A stretch of 64,000 nt of DNA from Rahnella variigena (GTDB taxonomy: Bacteria; Pseudomonadota; Gammaproteobacteria; Enterobacterales; Enterobacteriaceae), in assembly GCF_003610915.1 (NCBI RefSeq), contig NZ_NSDJ01000001.1:2232001-2296000 (forward strand), read 5' to 3'. Both the position numbers and the translations under genes were made by a program. The notes beneath the pieces were generated by a model. That model did not search any database and was not told where the DNA came from. It saw only the letters and a list, made by a program, of their open reading frames with translations. Positions within the stretch are counted from its first letter, which is position 1; each line of letters opens with the position of its first letter. This document shows positions 61,609 through 64,000 of this stretch, piece by piece.

Positions 61609-61853
61609 AAAACCTCCGGTTTTACTTAGAGCGGGCAGTAGTCTAGCACAAAAAGGCGCCAGTTACTTAACGATAATTTAATTATCAGTGGATTTCAGCG
61701 CCAACTCAGTGTAGAGAGCCCACAAACCGCTGATGCCTTGGGAAAAGTGACCGCCGGTTTTCTTCATACTGTTCATTTCACTTCCCTGCTTCTCACTTCA
61801 CCTTCCTGCGTTACACTTAAAAGATTCACTTCTTCTATGGATCCTTGCTTCAT

Positions 61854-62513
61854 ATGACTTCCGCTTTATACCAGCGTATCGATGGTTCGGTTTACAGACA
61901 TATTTATATCGTCGGGGATATACACGGCTGCCTGAGCCTGCTTGAAGAGCAGCTGGCGAGAGTAGCTTTCGACCCGCATCGGGATTTATTGCTGTCAGTC
62001 GGAGATCTCGCCGACCGCGGGCCTGACAGTGTGGGATGCCTGAGACTGTTGAATGAGTCCTGGTTTTCCTGTGTCCGGGGCAATCATGAACAAATGGCTA
62101 TTGATGCAGTGAATGAAGAAAATATCCCCCGCTGGCTGCGCAACGGTGGCGACTGGTTTTATGCACTGGAAGGCGACAAACAGGAGGAAGCAAAATCACT
62201 TATTCTTCAGGCTGATAAGTTGCCACACGTTCTTGAACTGACCACCCGTGAAGGCAAGCTTATTGTGGTCGCTCACGCAGATTATATTTCCGATGATTAT
62301 GTTTTCGGCAAGCCTCTGGATGGGTATGAGATTATCTGGAACCGGGATCGCGTTAACTTCGCTCTGGCAGGGCGTTACAAACCCATTTCCGGTGCTGACG
62401 AGTTCTATTTCGGCCATACGCCGGTGGAATCCGCGATGCAGTTTGCTAATCAGTTTTACATTGATACCGGTGCGGTTTTTGACGGCTATCTGACGCTGCG
62501 TCAGTTGCAATAA
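61854..62513 (+). CDS. PrpA-like serine/threonine protein phosphatase
   Basis: ATG 61854 gives 219 residues. The PPP metallophosphatase motifs are in order: GDIHG near residue 22, GDLADRGPDS near 48, RGNHEQM near 75 and AHADY near 140, ending with YIDTGAVFDGYLTL. It resembles E. coli PrpA (PphA) and PrpB. These bind two metal ions and remove phosphate from proteins; PrpA has been linked to the response to misfolded envelope proteins. Stand-alone gene. Confidence 0.87.
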   Translation: MTSALYQRIDGSVYRHIYIVGDIHGCLSLLEEQLARVAFDPHRDLLLSVGDLADRGPDSVGCLRLLNESWFSCVRGNHEQMAIDAVNEENIPRWLRNGGDWFYALEGDKQEEAKSLILQADKLPHVLELTTREGKLIVVAHADYISDDYVFGKPLDGYEIIWNRDRVNFALAGRYKPISGADEFYFGHTPVESAMQFANQFYIDTGAVFDGYLTLRQLQ

Positions 62514-62598
62514 ATTGAGGCGTTGCAGGGGTTTGCGGTGAGTGCCGGGCAACGGTATAGTGAGCGGCTGCGAAACGGTAAGGGCGTGAGATAACATC

Positions 62599-63363
62599 AT
62601 GGAAAGTAAGCGTGAAGACAGGATCCAGCGTCTGTTACTGGCTTTAAAAAAAACCGACAAAATTCATCTGAAAGAAGCGTCGTTGCTGCTCGATGTTTCC
62701 GAAATGACGATCCGCCGTGACCTGAATTCCGCCCCCGCTCCGGTCATTTTGCTGGGCGGTTACATCGTTATGGATCCCAAAAATAGCCCGGCCACGCATT
62801 ATTTTGTCAGTGAACAGAAAATGCGGCAGATAGAAGAAAAGCGACGACTTGCTTCGCGTGCTGCCAGCCTCATCCAGAATAACGATACTGTATTTTTCGA
62901 TTGCGGCACGACTATGCCTTATGTGATTGAAAAAATTGCCGAAGACTGTGTATTTACCGCTATTTGCTATTCCCTGAATACGTTTCTGGCGTTGCAGGAA
63001 AAACCGCACTGCGAGGTTATTTTGTGCGGCGGAGCGTTCAAATCCAGCAACAGTATCTTCACGCCGATAGGACGCAGCAGTGAACTGGATTTTATCCGGC
63101 CCTCGAAAGCGTTCATTTCCGCAGCCGGTGTGAGCATTGAGCATGGCGTGACGTGCTTCAACTTTGATGAGCTGCTGATGAAACATCAGGCTATTGAACG
63201 TTCTGCGCAAAGCATTCTGGTGGCTGACAGCAGCAAGTTCGATCAGGTGCGACCGGCTGCAATCGCACCTCTTGCCCGTTTTAATGTGGTGGTCAGCGAC
63301 GCTGAGCCACCACAGGCTTATATCGATTTTTGCGACCAGTCTGACATCCCGTTGCTGGTTTAA
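62599..63363 (+). CDS. deoR: Deoxyribose operon repressor DeoR
   Basis: The 254 residues follow E. coli DeoR closely: REDRIQRLLLALKKTDKIHLKEASLLLDVSEMTIRRDLN (helix-turn-helix), PVILLGGYIV, FFDCGTTMPYVIE, CYSLNTFLALQEKPHC and LVADSSKFDQVRPA. It represses deo and nupG genes and is released by deoxyribose-5-phosphate. It faces sbmC, the two stops being six bases apart. Confidence 0.9.
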   Translation: MESKREDRIQRLLLALKKTDKIHLKEASLLLDVSEMTIRRDLNSAPAPVILLGGYIVMDPKNSPATHYFVSEQKMRQIEEKRRLASRAASLIQNNDTVFFDCGTTMPYVIEKIAEDCVFTAICYSLNTFLALQEKPHCEVILCGGAFKSSNSIFTPIGRSSELDFIRPSKAFISAAGVSIEHGVTCFNFDELLMKHQAIERSAQSILVADSSKFDQVRPAAIAPLARFNVVVSDAEPPQAYIDFCDQSDIPLLV

Positions 63364-63367
63364 GCAT

Positions 63368-63844
63368 CTAACGTATCGGCGGGATTTTCTCCACCGACTG
63401 ATACAGCACCACTTCCCAGATGCCATTTTTTGAGCCATCACTGAGATAGTGCTCAAAACAGGCCTTACCATCCGGACGGTAATGACTGCTGGCGAGCAGC
63501 TGGCTGTAAAACTCACGCCAGGCTTTCTCGAAATTCTCATCTGTTATCGTGGTGTGGTATGCCGCATAAGTGCCACCGGGCAGCGTTTGCAACGTCAACC
63601 CTTCGGCATCATCAAGAATAAAGTTATCCGCAACGCACACCGAAGGATCAGCACGCAAAGCTTCCGCAGGCGTTGTATCCGGGTTATCGTGAAACCACGT
63701 CAGCCATTCTTTTTGCGGCTGATGGTGCCGTGCAACCCATTTTGTCAGGTGCTGAAAGCCGTGATGGATTGACTCCTTATAAGGGCCAACAACCCGGTAG
63801 CTCACCAGCTTTTTCGCCGGTCTTTCTACGATTAGTAATGCCAC
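63368..63844 (-). CDS. sbmC: DNA gyrase inhibitor SbmC (GyrI-like)
   Basis: The 158 residues have the GyrI-like fold seen in SbmC: RVVGPYKESIHHGFQHLTKWV, WFHDNPDTTPAEALRADPSVCV, LPGGTYAAYHTTI, CFEHYLSDGSKNGIWEVVLY. SbmC protects gyrase from toxins such as microcin B17. AGGAGATC precedes the ATG. In E. coli it is SOS-controlled, but no LexA box is visible here. Confidence 0.85.
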   Translation of the reverse strand: MALLIVERPAKKLVSYRVVGPYKESIHHGFQHLTKWVARHHQPQKEWLTWFHDNPDTTPAEALRADPSVCVADNFILDDAEGLTLQTLPGGTYAAYHTTITDENFEKAWREFYSQLLASSHYRPDGKACFEHYLSDGSKNGIWEVVLYQSVEKIPPIR

Positions 63845-63907
63845 GATGATCTCCTTTTATCTGACATGCAGAGAGTGGGTTCCTTTTGGGATGACGCAAA
63901 TGCCAAA

Positions 63908-63961
63908 CTATAACAGTTTGCCGTTTAACTCCCGGCAACTGCTCTACGCGCTATAACAGTT
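63908..63961. promoter_or_regulatory. Direct repeat upstream of sbmC
   Basis: CTATAACAGTT occurs at 63908-63918 and again at 63951-63961, 43 bases apart, about 64 bases before the sbmC start. It may be a regulatory repeat or may belong to a neighbour beyond the window. Confidence 0.35.
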
Positions 63962-64000
63962 GTCATGATAAAATTCACCTATCAGATTGCATTATAGTCG

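Noticed and set aside
63845..64000. LexA box before sbmC
   Set aside because: No CTG-N10-CAG spacing is found; the nearest CTG and CAG are 14 bases apart.

Overview
The window reads as a chromosomal segment of an Enterobacterales species, most likely of the Yersiniaceae (Rahnella-like). The syntenic block yecF / uvrY-uvrC-pgsA-tRNA(Gly-Cys-Leu), the osmF-yehYXW operon, the abg locus and the complete rut operon all have recognisable E. coli counterparts. A tRNA-Lys with anticodon CTT, which as I recall E. coli K-12 lacks, points away from Escherichia. The genus is an inference; no rRNA or housekeeping marker was compared.

Layout. 0-4 kb: a partial HigB-like toxin, then three tandem BhsA-type (DUF1471) secreted proteins, a fourth small secreted protein and a ComR-type TetR repressor followed by a DUF2236 oxygenase. 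All four small genes share the same upstream architecture, two sequence boxes flanking a promoter. 4-9.6 kb: abgA-abgB-abgT with divergent abgR (p-aminobenzoyl-glutamate use). 9.7-13 kb: a SUFU-domain protein and an MFS transporter facing each other across a roughly 590-bp two-armed inverted repeat. 13.3-17.2 kb: the osmF-yehYXW compatible-solute ABC importer. 17.5-18.5 kb: yedA. 18.5-25.4 kb: a nine-gene operon headed by an MlrA-like MerR regulator and coding for a CFA-synthase-like methyltransferase, a flavin amine-oxidase-like protein, DUF1365, SDR, NTF2-like, DUF2878, chalcone-isomerase-like and DUF3833 proteins; it resembles lipid-modification (furan fatty acid type) clusters of other proteobacteria. 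25.6-26.8 kb: an XRE-cupin regulator and a GNAT acetyltransferase, then a second copy of the long inverted repeat.

27.4-29.9 kb: a ribose-type ABC permease and ATPase with no binding protein, preceded by tandem MetJ-like boxes. 30.2-38.4 kb: a seven-gene operon (peptide-type ABC importer, luciferase-like monooxygenase, fused CMD/AhpD protein, VOC protein). 38.6-45.5 kb: rutGFEDCBA (minus strand) with divergent rutR, and sigma-54, NtrC-like and RutR sites between rutA and rutR. 46.5-48.6 kb: an AT-richer type VI secretion cargo module (Hcp, Tlde1-like effector, membrane immunity protein) bounded by 118-bp direct repeats exactly 2000 bp apart. 48.7-56.7 kb: cycA, tRNA-Lys, small unknowns, an EAL-domain protein, a second-type 2-isopropylmalate synthase, an AraC regulator and yecF. 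57.4-64 kb: uvrY, uvrC, pgsA, three tRNAs, a small zinc-ribbon protein, a PrpA-like phosphatase, deoR and sbmC.

Several parts look like one nutrient-scavenging theme: folate catabolites (abg), pyrimidine nitrogen (rut), a probable methionine- or sulfur-linked sugar (MetJ-controlled ABC) and an unknown organic substrate handled by the monooxygenase operon. Functions are inferred from sequences read by eye; no database search was run.
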